NCBI RefSeq assembly: GCF_000005505.3
Contig: NC_016133.3
Span: forward strand, 15,314,001-15,378,000
Source: Brachypodium distachyon
Lineage: Eukaryota > Streptophyta > Magnoliopsida > Poales > Poaceae
Direction: 5' to 3'
Length of the DNA: 64,000 nucleotides
The notes under the pieces are model-generated. The model saw only the letters and a list, made by a program, of their open reading frames with translations, ran no database searches and was not told where the DNA came from. Positions 11,514 through 22,789 of this stretch are shown one piece after another (the first letter of the stretch is position 1; every line of letters begins with the position of its first letter). Position numbers and translations under genes: made by a program.

Positions 11514-14500
11514 TGAAGCGACCGCCCCCGTACAGGGTTCGATCTCTGTGCTTATAGTGCTAGTCGCTGGATCGACTCAGTAGCACACACAGTTTCAAGA
11601 TGAAATATCGAGATACAAAGGTCAAAGTACTTTATTACATCGCATTAATCCAGAATTTTAAGAGTACTTACAACCTTGCATGACCCCTTGGGTCAGCATA
11701 TCAAAATAGAGTTTCAAAGACTAAGCAGTGGAAAGGTATAAGCAAATGAGCCACAACTACTTCAAGGAGAGAGCATGTTGGAATGTAAGCACATGCCCCA
11801 AACAAACAACGACGAACCTCACTCGTCGTCGGATTCACCTGCATTGTTAATTACAGCCACTACGTGGTCAATACATTGAATGTATTGGCAAGTTCACCTG
11901 GAAATTATAATAGACCTAACAATGTACATGCGGTATATGGCAAGGTGGGGTTCAGGCTTTTTGGCGTGGTATCAGAACATAGTTTACCTTACTACAATTG
12001 AATGTTACAATAATGTTAACTAATGGACACCGGGTAGAAACACTGATGCTCCTATTAATCTAAGGACATCGAGTAGACACATCGATGCTCCTAACCCAAG
12101 TTCAAACCATTCATTTTATTAAGAAATTAGAATGAGTGAGACCTTCCTTACAGCTCCCAAATCTAGTTGCTCATAATTGTCCTTAACCGGGGACACGCCT
12201 AAATACTTAGTTTGACACTCTCGAGAGGTTGTACACATTCTCCACAAGAAATCGACGTGTTGATCCCTTGATGTCCTCAGGGTAGAGTAGCAACGGCATC
12301 GATTAGAAGAATTTTCAGAACATAATCCCCCAGACTACCTGAGGGACCCGCGCTCCCACCTACACAGCTACATCATTACAATCCCTCGGATCTGGGTTCA
12401 TATTTCTTACGCCATCCAGCCAGAGCCCATTTAGCATGTGGTTATACTGGAAGCTGCTAAACAGGAAACTAGTCCAGTCTCTGGTTACCCCGGGTGGCAT
12501 TCCACATTTGCGACGCAAGTGCTCCCCGAATCCACGGGGAGACGTCCATGGACGATCCCTCCCCGAATCCACGGGGAGTCGATTCAGAGGGACCCATAGA
12601 AATGGACTTGACGTCGCATAACATCTCAAAAACTTAAAGCCGCCCACCCAGGATGATTCGTTAAAGTTGTTTTTGCTAGGTTTCCAAATTGCTCCACATT
12701 AACAGTTTCATGGTTATTGAGATTCTCTCCCACGTATACTAACATAGCATAGCAATCAACTAGTTACGATGGTGATTGGTGGAAAGGTAATGGCACTGGT
12801 ATCCTACTCTACTAGGACAAAATATAGCTAGCATAGATACGAGTAATATCCCTATCAATGCAAACTACACAACACTAGTGCATAAGTATTTAAAATAAGA
12901 AATTGTAATGGGCATTTATGATCAAAGTGAACTTGCCTTGGTAGCAGTTGGAGTTCAAACACTCGTCACATTCGCACGGTTCGCTCTCCGAGTAAACTAT
13001 AATAAACAAGCATACACATACATAAACAAATAATTCACAACACGACAAAAGAAAGTATGCTATGATGCAATGCAAGCATGTGACATGATTTGGTTTATTT
13101 TATTCGACAAGAAATGTTTCAGTTTCACATACTCACTAAAATAATCCTCTGGTCAAAAAGGATTAAACCAATTAATTTTTGAAACCAAAAGTTAAAAGCA
13201 AGTTTTACAAAAGGGTTTTAAAAGTTTAAAACAAAGTTTTATTAGAATCAGCCAACTAATTAAATCAAAATTTTATTTCTCTGTTCCAAATGAATAGAGG
13301 ACAATAAATCAAAAATTTTGGCTCTGGTTTCAAGTAAAAAGGATTTTTAAAACAAAAGATATGAATTAAATGGCATTAAAAGAATTTCTGTAATTTTACT
13401 GGGTTTATATTATTCAAAATTAAAATTAAATTATTTCAAAAGATTCTACAGGCCGAGAGTTTTCCAAAAAGGTGTAGAACATCAAATTTGGCCAAACGGA
13501 TTAAAAGATATGAGCATTTGAATTTCCAGGGGTTTTTCTGGAAAACTGCCATTTACTCAAACCAGGAATTATGTTTTAATTTTTATCCGTGACACGTGGC
13601 GTGCTGTGATTGGATGGTACCGGTTCGGGATTAAAAATGAATCGTGACCGTCGGATCTAACTTAAAATACAAAGACGGCCCAGATCGAAGGATACCCCTT
13701 CGATCGGGTTGATCTAATCTCGGCCGTTGGCCGAGATCTAACAGTCAGAGGAGGTTCTGGCCTCACCTCCGGCGATGAGGGTTCCGGCGAGCGGCGGTGA
13801 CGGCTCGGGGTGGTGGCGTGGGGTGTTCCGGTGGCCTTCGGGCGTCGGGGAAAAGCGCGGACGGGGCGGCTCGTCTTGGCGAAGAAGATGGCGGCGTCGG
13901 CTTCGCTCGGGAACGTCGAAGACGTCGCCTAGGACGACGAGAACGCGGCGGCGGTGGCGAAGCTTCAGGTCGTCAGCGTCGGGGAGGCTGCGGTGCACAA
14001 AAGGGCGAAAGGAGCGCGAGGGGGAGGGGAAACGAAAAGAAGAGGAGGGGAGGACGATGCCGTACAGGTTCGACGGCGGTGACCAAAAACGGGCGTCGGC
14101 GGCGAGCTTCTCCGGCAATGAATTTTGGCAGCGTGGGCGCGAGGCGAGCGAAAATGGAAGAGGGGAACAACAGAGGGGGCTTCGGGCTTTATAGGGCCGC
14201 GCATGGAAGGAGGAGGGAAGCATGAGAGTGATGGCGCGGTGGGCTTTATAGGGCTTCGCGCACGTGACGGGCGCGGCTTTCCTTCGGGGAAGACGACCCT
14301 ACCAGGTGGGTCCCACCTGTCAGTGGCAGCTCGGGTGCGCGCGCGGGTGAGTCTGGCCGGTTCGGCCCATTTGGCCGGTCCGGTCCGTTTCTTCTTTTTT
14401 ATTATTTTTCATTTTCTTTTTCCTTTCCCTTTTTCTTTTTCTGTTTTTCCTTTATAACTTTTGATTTTGAACTCCAAATCAATTCAAATAAATCTCAGAA

Positions 14501-14851
14501 AATTTGTAAAATCATATTATAATTTGATTCAACTTTTAGGACTATAAATCCTTCCAAATAAAATATATAAAAATAGTTTTGTCCTATAAATGCCTTTAGG
14601 GCTTCATAACTATTTAAATAACAAAAATTATGGGGTAGCTCATTTATGCAATAAACCCCTTTTATGATCAAAACCTTATTGGTTTAAAAACCAAAAATCA
14701 AATGGGTAAAAAGGCTAAGGTTTAAAAATAGTAGAAACTCTTTTTAAAACCCTTTTGTTTGGAATTCAAAAACAAGATTCAAAATGCAAAAGTGGTATGA
14801 TGCTCATGGATGCAATGCATATAAAAGGGTTTAAAATTTTGGGATGTTACA
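11514..14851 (-). mobile_element. Solo LTR (family A), minus orientation, TSD TCTGT
   Basis: Plus-strand ends are TGAAGCGACCGCCCCC at 11514 and TTTTGGGATGTTACA at 14851, i.e. TGTAACATCCC...GGTCGCTTCA on the minus strand. TCTGT flanks it exactly at 11509-11513 and 14852-14856. The 3,338 bp hold no gag-pol. A GC-rich block at about 13,590-14,290 with CCCTATAAAGC on the minus strand near 14,190-14,200 looks like a promoter and leader; the overlapping open frames there (13738-14225, both strands) are compositional. CTCCCCGAATCCACGGGGAG occurs twice (12522-12541 and 12559-12578). The same family recurs at 25696-35200. Confidence 0.88.
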
Positions 14852-17110
14852 TCTGTAAAGTATCATATTTGTTGTTGCAGTCAATCGAAGGCTGTAGTAT
14901 TTTCTATTCTTGTTATGAGAATATGGTCATATATATGAAAGGAAGATGGAGATTATATATTACAATTGATTGTGTGTCCTTCTACAACTGATTGTGTGAT
15001 TGTTCGTCAAATTTAAGAAAACATCATTTTCCTAGCAAATTTGAAATTTAAAATAGGCTATCCAAATATATTTTTACAGAAATGGGCTTGGCATGTGCCA
15101 TGAGTTTTCAATTATGATGGGCAGACAGAAAGGTGGGCCCAACTACAGCCCAACCCAACCCAATACTGACTCATAAGATGGGCTAGGCCAAATTTGTAAA
15201 AGCGTCTCTATCTTTGTTGTCACGCAAACTGAGCGTGTCAAAATGTTGATAGAGACGTGATTGAAACGTGTCAAATAAAACGTCCTTACATGTATAGACA
15301 CGAATTTGAACGTCTCATATCCTGTAGTCACGCTTAGCTAGCGTCTCTACGTAACTTGACACGGTCCCAGAGGAGACGCTCCGAGGACGCTTTGTGAAAG
15401 CGACTCTATAATCCACTAGAGATGAAATATCATGTCTTTAGCCTGCTAATCTAGCGTTTCTGTAGGCATGTTTTGTTGTAGTGGTCTGCAACACACACAG
15501 TCTCACCACCAAGCCCCTGCATGCGCCCCAATGCCGGCCAATTGCTCTTGATGATTGTTGTGGACAATTTTGGTGAGCCAAGCCCCATCAGTTCGAGTCC
15601 TTGCACCAGAAGCACCACCCTGCCGCTCCAAGTCCATTCATACGCACCTTTTGACAATCTGTCAAGTTGTCAACCGCAACTCTCCAATTTGGAAATGCAA
15701 TTCGACTCCGTCCGGAACTTCATCTCAAGACCACGTGAGTCTTGGTAAGCCGCTGTCCAATCACTTGCGTCCACAAGTCTATATTCATCTCATCTACCCG
15801 CTTGACAAGTTCTTGCATTTATCCGGTGTGGTTGGTCCGCGTCCATGCCGCCACAACTGCCTCACCTTGGTCGCCGCCGGACGATTCTGATGAACCGGAG
15901 CCTCGCTGGATGAACCCTTGCACCAAGAGCATTTCCATAACACCCTGAAGCCAACACCCTCTCTTGCAGCCTCAGCGGAGGACCACCCTCGACGAACTTG
16001 GCCATCTACTGCAACTTCTGCCGCTGCCTTTGCCATGTGATTTTTGTCATCGTTGGTTCCATGTTCAGTTTATTTCACCCCTAGACTCCTCTGCACCCAG
16101 CAAACATCCTAGAAAATCTCTTCCTTCTGTTTGATGTCGTTGGCTGTGCATACGCTGATCGGTGCAGCCACCCGCGTGAACTCAATGCCATCCATCGACA
16201 TTAACATGTTTAACCTTGCTCTAGCTATCACATGACTTTGACCTGAACATATAAAAGTTTACTTCTGACCTTAGAAACCTTTTGGTGGAATCCTATTCCA
16301 ATTCCTATGGGTAATAGTTAAACTATATTTAACTGATGCTAATTCGGTCATATTCAAATAGAATTTTAATTATGTTATTACTTTTGTGCATGTCTTGTTT
16401 GTTGTAGTATATATACATGCATAGGGTCTGTTATCGAAGTTAATATAATTCTATCACATGCCTGATTGTGTATTAGATATTTAAAATGTCATATATTTCT
16501 TGTTTTAATTGTATGTTCATAGCCATGATACTGGATTTGTTTATTTTAGATCCTCTATTACTTTTGTATGCCTACAGTACTGTTGTTAGTTCTTTGATAA
16601 TTTCTGGACAGCTAGTTTGTTGCAGTATTTTATTACCATAGAAAAGACATGTCTAATTGTAGGTATAGGAATGATTGTTATTTCATGTATACTGTATGAA
16701 TTTCCTTATCATATTGCACCATTCCAGTAGCATGCTTAGGTTATTTCAGTGCTCTGCATATTGTTCATATGTCATGCTTTCATGTTTGCATATATTCCTT
16801 GCTTGTATCACTAGTATGATAGGAGTTGTTTAATACAATTGCAAACCAGCATGCTAAGGTGCATTGCTTTGTGCTCGAGTGTTACATTTATGCTTGAGTT
16901 ATTTACTTAATAGTATTATAGCTTCATGGTGTAGGATTTATTATTATTACTAAAGGGTATGACCAATCAAGATATATCCTTCTTTCTGGATATATAGTTA
17001 TCTTTCTTAGAATCCATCTCAATACCCAATCCTACCCAAGTTATTCCTAACCTTTCCAAACCTATTCTCGACCTCGTTGTCTAATATTCGCTCTCTCATT
17101 TCTATTTCGA

Positions 17111-17949
17111 TGTCGGAGCACGGTCTCCGGCACCGGGGATGCCGAGCACCCCCTTTTTGGTTCGGTGGAGGGCGAGGTGATTGCTCCGGCGATCGCCGGC
17201 ATGGCGATAGACACAAAGTGTAGACACAAGAGTTTTACCCAGGTTCGGGCCACCCGGAGGTGTAATACCCTACGTCCTGCTTTGAGTTGTATTCACAAGT
17301 TTGAGTGCGTACAGATCACCCGGGGAGTTCCCGGCTTGGCTACTTGGGTGAACGTTGTGCTATCTTCTAATCACTCGGGTTGGAACCCTTTGACCGGTGG
17401 CATTGGTCCTCCTTTAATAGATAAGGGGATACCACAGGTGCCAATGCATGCAGCGTGACACGTTGCCTAGACGTGTGTCACAGCCACACGGAATAAACTT
17501 TGGTTGATCCGCGCTGGATGCCATGCATCGTCCTGTCTACTGTACACGGTAGAAAAACGGTTCGCAGGGTAGTCGCCCTAGCCTTGTTCAGCAAGACTAG
17601 GCCTGCCGATAAGACTCCTGTTGGTGCATTAAATGCACTGCGCCCGCCGTCTTGTCCTGTCTTCACTGTTCTGCGGGTCCCGCCTGCATGCCCGAGCGCG
17701 GGTTGCTGTGGTGCATCCTCCCGGCTAGCGCACCTGCTAGTTGCCGGGAGGCGTTCCTTCGGCTTCCCGGGACCGGGGTTCCCGGGAGCATCTTGTACTC
17801 GGCCCTTAGCTTCACCTTCACTAAGGGTCGTCTCCTCGAGGCAAGCTTCCCGGACTCATCGCTTCCCGGGAGGCCTTCCTGATGGGGCTTCGTCACTGGC
17901 GACCCACGCATCCCGTATCAGTGGGACCCCGTGCGCCAATGGTACGACA
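17111..17949 (-). mobile_element. Solo LTR of family G, minus orientation
   Basis: Plus-strand ends TGTCGGAGCACGGTCTCC and ...CAATGGTACGACA. It shares the GGCGATCGCCGG core, the GTTCGGGCCACCCGG block and the CCTACGTCCTGCTT block with the LTRs at 4140-5117 and 25766-26525. Flanks are TTCGA (17106-17110) and TTCGT (17950-17954), a 4-of-5 match, so the duplication is probably present with one change. It sits inside the family C LTR. Confidence 0.8.
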
Positions 17950-19572
17950 TTCGTTTGGCTTTATCGCTTTTGTATTTATTTTGTTTGTTCTTGTTATCGT
18001 TATGACGAATAGAGAGTGACGAGGTGAAACAACGAAAAAAAGGTTGAAGAAGAAGATTCATGAACGGAGGCATCCCCTCCCCCTTCTCTTTGAACATATT
18101 TCACCTATGTTTTCAAATGGGCATTAGTTAGTTATTTTATTGTTTTATAAACATGCATGCTATTTTATTCCTATAACTAGCGTGTCGATTGACACTATCA
18201 TGATGCCATAATCTGCTTGTCGCCTTTCTCCTAATACCTGGAATAGTTTATTTAGTATTCTTACACATAGTACATCTGTTTAGCCTTACTTAATAATTCA
18301 GTTCACATTCTCTCGAGTATGTCATCTCAAGTGTGAGTTATTCTTTTAAAACTGAATTATTGTGAGCATGTTGGATGCTGAGTGTGGTCGGACTTGTGCA
18401 ACAAGTGCCGATGGTGTGTTTTAAAACTATTTTGGTTAACTTACCAAGGGTATGGCGGCATCGGATTTTTGGTGGAGTGGGTTGGAGTCCCTCGAGTTTG
18501 TGGTTGCCGTTGTACCCTATAAGGGAAAATGCATGATTACCGCTAACTTCACCATACCAGTGCAACCACATGCCTATATGGGTATGGCGTACCAACTAGG
18601 TCAGTGTGAATTGGTGGCGTCTCGGCCAAGTGGTGGAATTGGGTCTCGTGGAGACTTGAGGGACTTGCTATCCCTGGCGGCTGCGGCCGTTGTTTGGCAC
18701 AAGAGGGGCCTTTAGCAGGTGGACTACACACCTCCGACTGGGAAACCTTAGCGGGCTGAGACAATACCAAGGATCATTGATTGAAAGGTCAAGTAATCGA
18801 CGCCATTGCTACTCAGGCCAGAGGACAGCAAAGGGGTAACACGTCGGTTTCATGTGCGTCTAGTGTACAAACTCTGCAGAGTCAAAACTATTCGAATAGC
18901 CGTGTCCGCGGTCATGGACGAGTGAAGTGGCACTTTGGGTCATCTACCTGTCATCTCTCTATTTCTCGGTGTTGGTGTGTGAGTGTGTTGGATCGACATA
19001 GGTCGATTGTGTCGCCGGGTCATGAGGATCCCGACGCTTATCCGGTGTCGTTGTTGAACGTCATTGGATTGATACCATATAAAACTTGTTTTTGGTGTAT
19101 AACTGCTTTCATCAAAATTATGGTTATATTTCAAATAAAATCGATTTTATGCAAATGAACCATATAGCCTTCCTCTGAAGCCATACATGTAGTTATTCAG
19201 GTTTCCCGAGGGGGCACGCTGAGTACATAATGTACTCATCGCATTGCATTTTTTGTTGATATTCAGAGTTCTATGAAGATGAGGATGCCGACTACAACTA
19301 CTGGAGGATCCCGATGAGTGAGGTCACGTGGACTACCTCGACTGCCTGTGGTTGAGATGGAGTCTCTATGCATTTTATTTCCGCTGATTTCTGATTGTAT
19401 AATGTCATGAGTCATTGCACTTTGTAAGTCTATTGGCATATTAATAACAAAGTTTATTTTATCGTAAGTTTGTTGTGCAATCGTACTCATTTTGTATGTG
19501 TTCATCAGCTTGATCCTGGATTGATGAAGTTAAGCACATGGAGGGTCTGGAAGTTAATTCCGGGTTCTCACA

Positions 19573-20276
19573 GAAGAAGGTAATGTTAAAATCTCAAGCA
19601 TTATGATACAAAGTCAAAACTGCAAAATTCTTACCTTGATGGTTTAGGAACCTTGAAAATGCAGAAAGGCGAATTAGCACGATGTCTGATTTCTAGACAT
19701 CTGGTGCATCTGTGTTTGATTCCTATGCCTGCTTTTGTTTTTAGTTTCTCTTGCTCTTTCTTTTTCTCTTTCTCAATATCTTTCTCTATCTGTTCCTCTG
19801 TTAATTCCCCTTTGTTTCCTTTCATTTGACCTTTCGTTCCTTTTTTACCACCACGCTCAAAGAAACTTTTGAAACGTTTCTGGTTAGGCCTACCTTGGTT
19901 TTCTGGTTAAGTCTGGGGCATGCATGTCAACTCCTAGTGGAACTTCAGGCCATTGTGATTGGTCTGTAAATGGCTCAATAATTCTTGCATATGCTGCTCT
20001 AAACCTGGCCACTGAGTAATATTCATGCAGATATTCCCCCATCATCAAGTGCTCTCTCTGTGACAACACTACTATAGCATGCTCACAAGGTTTGCCTATT
20101 GCTTGCCACTCAAGACAGGGGCATTCATGTAAATGAAGCTTCACCACATGCCTCCTCATGTTCCTTTTGTTCATAACCTGAGCAGAGTTACTTGAGGCAT
20201 TCACAACAGTGTATTGCATGAGTCCTCTACTCTTGCATACAAGCTGTTGAACCACTGTTGGTAGTTTGTCTTGATG
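19573..20276 (-). pseudogene. MULE transposase: SWIM zinc finger and zinc-knuckle exon (second copy)
   Basis: On the minus strand from 20276 the frame continues from the catalytic block across the CACTA site: HQDKLPTVVQQLVCKSRG, then the SWIM finger HECPCLEWQAIGKPCEHAIV (CxC...CxH), then a Tyr-rich segment with SVARFRAAY and the end of the exon near 19905. A further open stretch at 19825-19631 has a Lys/Glu-rich coiled-coil run and the knuckle CTRCLEIRHRANSPFC. SWIM fingers follow the catalytic domain in plant MULE/MuDR proteins. The 19573 edge is the TSD of the family C LTR. Confidence 0.85.
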
Positions 20277-20279
20277 CAA

Positions 20280-20625
20280 CACTACTCCAGAAAACCCCTC
20301 CAGTGGCGGTCAAAAAATGGGATTGGTGGCGGTGATCATGCCCGCCACCAACTCTGCGTCACTGGAGGTTTTAGCACCGGTGGCAGGTAAAATACCCGCC
20401 ACTGCTGCACCGAGATCACAAATGGTGGGTAAAATACCCGCCATCGAAGACCTACAAACTGCCACTGTAAATCCCTCCGGCACCACCCGAAAAGTGCGTG
20501 GAGTACATCAGTGGCGGGCAAACTACCCACCACTGGACATTTCCAGTGGTGGTTATACACCACCGCCCGGTCTTTGGCCACCGCCATTCAGTGGCGGTGG
20601 TGTATAACCGCCACTGGTACTGTTT
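20280..20625. repeat. CACTA left terminal and subterminal repeat array
   Basis: After the terminal CACTACTCCAGAAAACCCC come repeated units built on CAGTGGCGG and its inverse CCGCCACTG, spaced irregularly (near 20300, 20346, 20395, 20440, 20510, 20540, 20590, 20610). In CACTA elements such subterminal repeats bind the element's regulatory protein. The units tend to form facing pairs that could fold as hairpins. Confidence 0.85.
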
Positions 20626-20854
20626 TTCCCGAAAAAAAATAAATGAATTATTTATAAAAATAAATATTCCTGTAGCACAGAAATATCAGGAATACAACAC
20701 ATAGCAGGAATACAGCAGCACAGTATACAACACCAAAGAAACAGAGTAGCAGCAAATATATTACAAAGTTCCACCCGAGTTAAACATTCAAGTCACATGC
20801 ATGTATACAAAGTGTTTGAAAGAAGGAGCCACAAATACAAGTGTTCCACACAAT

Positions 20855-21172
20855 TTAATCACTTTTGGCGACAATCTCGCCGCCGTAGTAATCCCCGCTC
20901 GATTTGAGGACCTCCTTGTTGAGGATTTCGCCGATGTCCTTCTGGATCTCGTACACGAGAATTTCTAAGTTGTGCCCTAACTCGGCGTTGGCCAGAAACC
21001 AATTCCTCACTTCTTCGAAGGTCTTCTTCCTCTTCGGCTGGAAGTCGTTGATGAACTGCTGAATAGTGTGCGCGCAGTAATCACAGTAGACGGATCCTTC
21101 AGGCTGTTGCTCGCAGGGGAACTTGAAAGTGTGCCTGAGGGGAGCGTCACGATTGTGGCTGAAGCTAGGCAT
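20855..21172 (-). pseudogene. CACTA-encoded Ulp1-like protease C-terminal fragment
   Basis: A 105-residue open frame with FKFPCEQQPEGSVYCDYC resembles the FPC-x-Q-Q-P-x-G-x-x-x-C-x-YYVC block of the Ulp1/SENP-like Cys-peptidase domain of plant CACTA proteins. Here the segment after the putative catalytic Cys is altered (DYCAHT) and only the C-terminal part is present, so activity is unlikely. The tail FEEVRNWFLANAELGHNLE and EILNKEVLKSSGDYYGGEI fits the C-terminus of this protein type. It follows, on the minus strand, the DUF8039-like block at 22710-21533. Confidence 0.55.
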
Positions 21173-21532
21173 CCTGTATCATTTCACCGCGTCGCGATAG
21201 GCTGCGTCGATGATATATTTGATCGGCTCAAAGTCGCGTTGTGGTTCATTGTCCTTGCGTCGTAGTGGATCAAAATATGTGACCCCTCCAAGATCGAGGC
21301 AGATGGCGATTGTCACCCAATGGCTGCTGTTTCACAAAAGTACGCACATTGTATTAGTCAAATAATATAACAAGCAAGTCTTCCGACCGAAAAAGATGTA
21401 TGTATTCACGCGAATTGAAAACAACTTACTGTAGATGGTACAATATCAATACAAAACGGCAGTCTTTGTGCTTCAACATGAATTGAGTGAGGTATTCAAT
21501 GGCCAACCTTCTACTTTCGGCCAACAATGGGT

Positions 21533-22710
21533 CTAGACCAAGCAAAGTGGCGTTGAAAAGAAGGGGGTGGCGACGGCCATCCCAAATTGCTTCACCCTAT
21601 AGGCCTCCCTCGCGTGGTGTACACACCACAGCCTTAATATGGCGTTGTCGAGGCACTTGCGGTTGAAGAGGTGAAACAAGTCGAGGAAGTCAATGCCGAA
21701 GGTAACGTCGTTTTCCCTCTGGATTTCCCCCGTATTGGAGTCGAAGAAGCCATAATGCTTTGGCACTCGAACCCTAATTTCCAAATTTGTTAGGTCTGCG
21801 CCTGATGATGCCACATTCATGTATTTTTCATGGACCTCTTGCATCTCCCGTGGCAGGCGATACAGGTCATCCTGGGACACCATCGGTTGTCCGGGGTGGA
21901 ACAACAAAAATTTGAAGAATCGCCTGTCCACAAAATAAGATCCATCAGGCAATCTATCTCCAACACGGGGGTGGCGGGGCATCTTCAGAATGTCTGGTCG
22001 CTCTTCCCAAATCCTTTCTATCTGCGGCGCGGTCTTTGGTTGTCTTCCCGTAGAAGACAACTCTTTCCCCTCCTTGGAGGAGCCCTTGCTTAACTTGCCG
22101 CCTGTCCCCCTCTTGTTTTTCCTGCGTGTCAGGAAATCAGAATTCTCCGGTTTATGGGGGACCTGCATCCCAGATGGGGCACTTGGACAGGGCTCCAACA
22201 GGGCCGATTGTACTGCGGCTCTCCGAGGGATGGGTCTTGGTGCGGATGGCTTCGAGGCTTTGGGTTTGGGCGGCGACGGAGGATTTTGGCCTGCATTGTT
22301 GTCGTGGCACTCCGCCGCAGGTGAGAAGTCTCGTTCCGCAGGCTCATAGTCCAAAGGACCGGGTGAGGCGCCAAGTGGCGACGGAGACGTCAGGTGCCGG
22401 GTGGGTGGAGACGGACCGAGGCAGGGCGGCAGACATGGAGACGGAGAAGGCTCCATAGCGAGGACCATCAACCTCCTAGGCCAGATGAGGTAGGAGTTGA
22501 CGCAATCCCTTAGGGTCGTCGCCTCTTCGTGCGGAGGATAAGGACCGGTTCGTCCTCAAAGCCCTTGAGCATGGAGTCCACCTGCACCCTGACCATGTCG
22601 TCTCGCAGGGTCACGTGGTGCACCACGGCTGTACGCAGCATCAGCGACCCGCGTGCGCCCAGAGGATTCCCCACCGTCGGCATGTGTAGCCGGCATTTGA
22701 CGCCCTTCTG
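21533..22710 (-). pseudogene. CACTA protein, DUF8039-like domain plus linker, frameshifted
   Basis: On the minus strand an exon starts near 22710 with KGVKCRLHMPTVGNP and continues MVRVQVDSMLKGFEDEPVL. It then shifts frame near 22540 to PPHEEATTLRDCVNSYLIWP before joining the 312-residue open frame that runs to 21533. The first part matches my memory of the DUF8039 domain found between the Transposase_24 and Ulp1 parts of grass CACTA ORFs. The long frame has a Pro/Ser-rich linker, a basic patch (TRRKNKRGTGGKLSKGSSKE), then DFLDLFHLFNRKCLDNAILR, which resembles the region before the Ulp1 domain. The shift means the protein cannot be made intact. Confidence 0.6.
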
Positions 22711-22789
22711 CGCATGACAAACATGGCAACATCATTAATAGATTGGAGCATGATAGTTGTATTTCACTATTTTTCGTAGCGCGGGAAGA

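Larger units (their letters stand above)
8790..15483. mobile_element. CACTA (En/Spm) element, non-autonomous, TSD GTC
   Basis: Left end CACTACACCAAAAAGGCC; right end ...GGCATGTTTTGTTGTAGTG, the inverse of CACTACAACAAAACATGCC. Flanked by GTC at 8787-8789 and 15484-15486, the 3-bp duplication typical of CACTA. Subterminal arrays of GAGACGCT / AGCGTCTC motifs run for about 300 bp inside each end (for example 8876-9110 and 15200-15420), as expected for transposase-binding repeats. No TNP2-type transposase is visible. Without the solo LTR at 11514-14851 it is about 3.35 kb. At 9222 a TGTAATACCCCGAAATTT begins a stretch similar to an LTR start. Confidence 0.9.
8118..19572. mobile_element. Solo LTR (family C), itself carrying two nested insertions
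   Basis: Begins TGTAACATACCAGTTTTC at 8118 and ends CCGGGTTCTCACA at 19572, with TG...CA termini and a perfect duplication GAAGA (8113-8117 and 19573-19577). Subtracting the nested CACTA (8790-15483 plus GTC) and solo LTR (17111-17949 plus 5 bp) leaves about 3.9 kb with no retroviral-type genes, so it reads as a long solo LTR. The 18340-19570 part (for example CGTGTCCGCGGTCATGGACG) resembles sequence I remember from LTRs of grass gypsy elements. GC-rich segments at 8420-8786 and 15487-16050 give only fortuitous frames. 16060-17105 is AT-rich with nothing recognisable. Confidence 0.75.

Noticed and set aside
13738..14225. Overlapping long open frames on both strands (139-161 codons)
   Set aside because: GC-rich composition within an LTR leader/promoter; no recognisable motif and equal openness on both strands.
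9222..14851. A single 5.6-kb LTR from TGTAATACCCCG (9222) to GGGATGTTACA (14851)
   Set aside because: The flanks do not match (GAAAA against TCTGT). Starting at 11514 instead gives a perfect TCTGT duplication.
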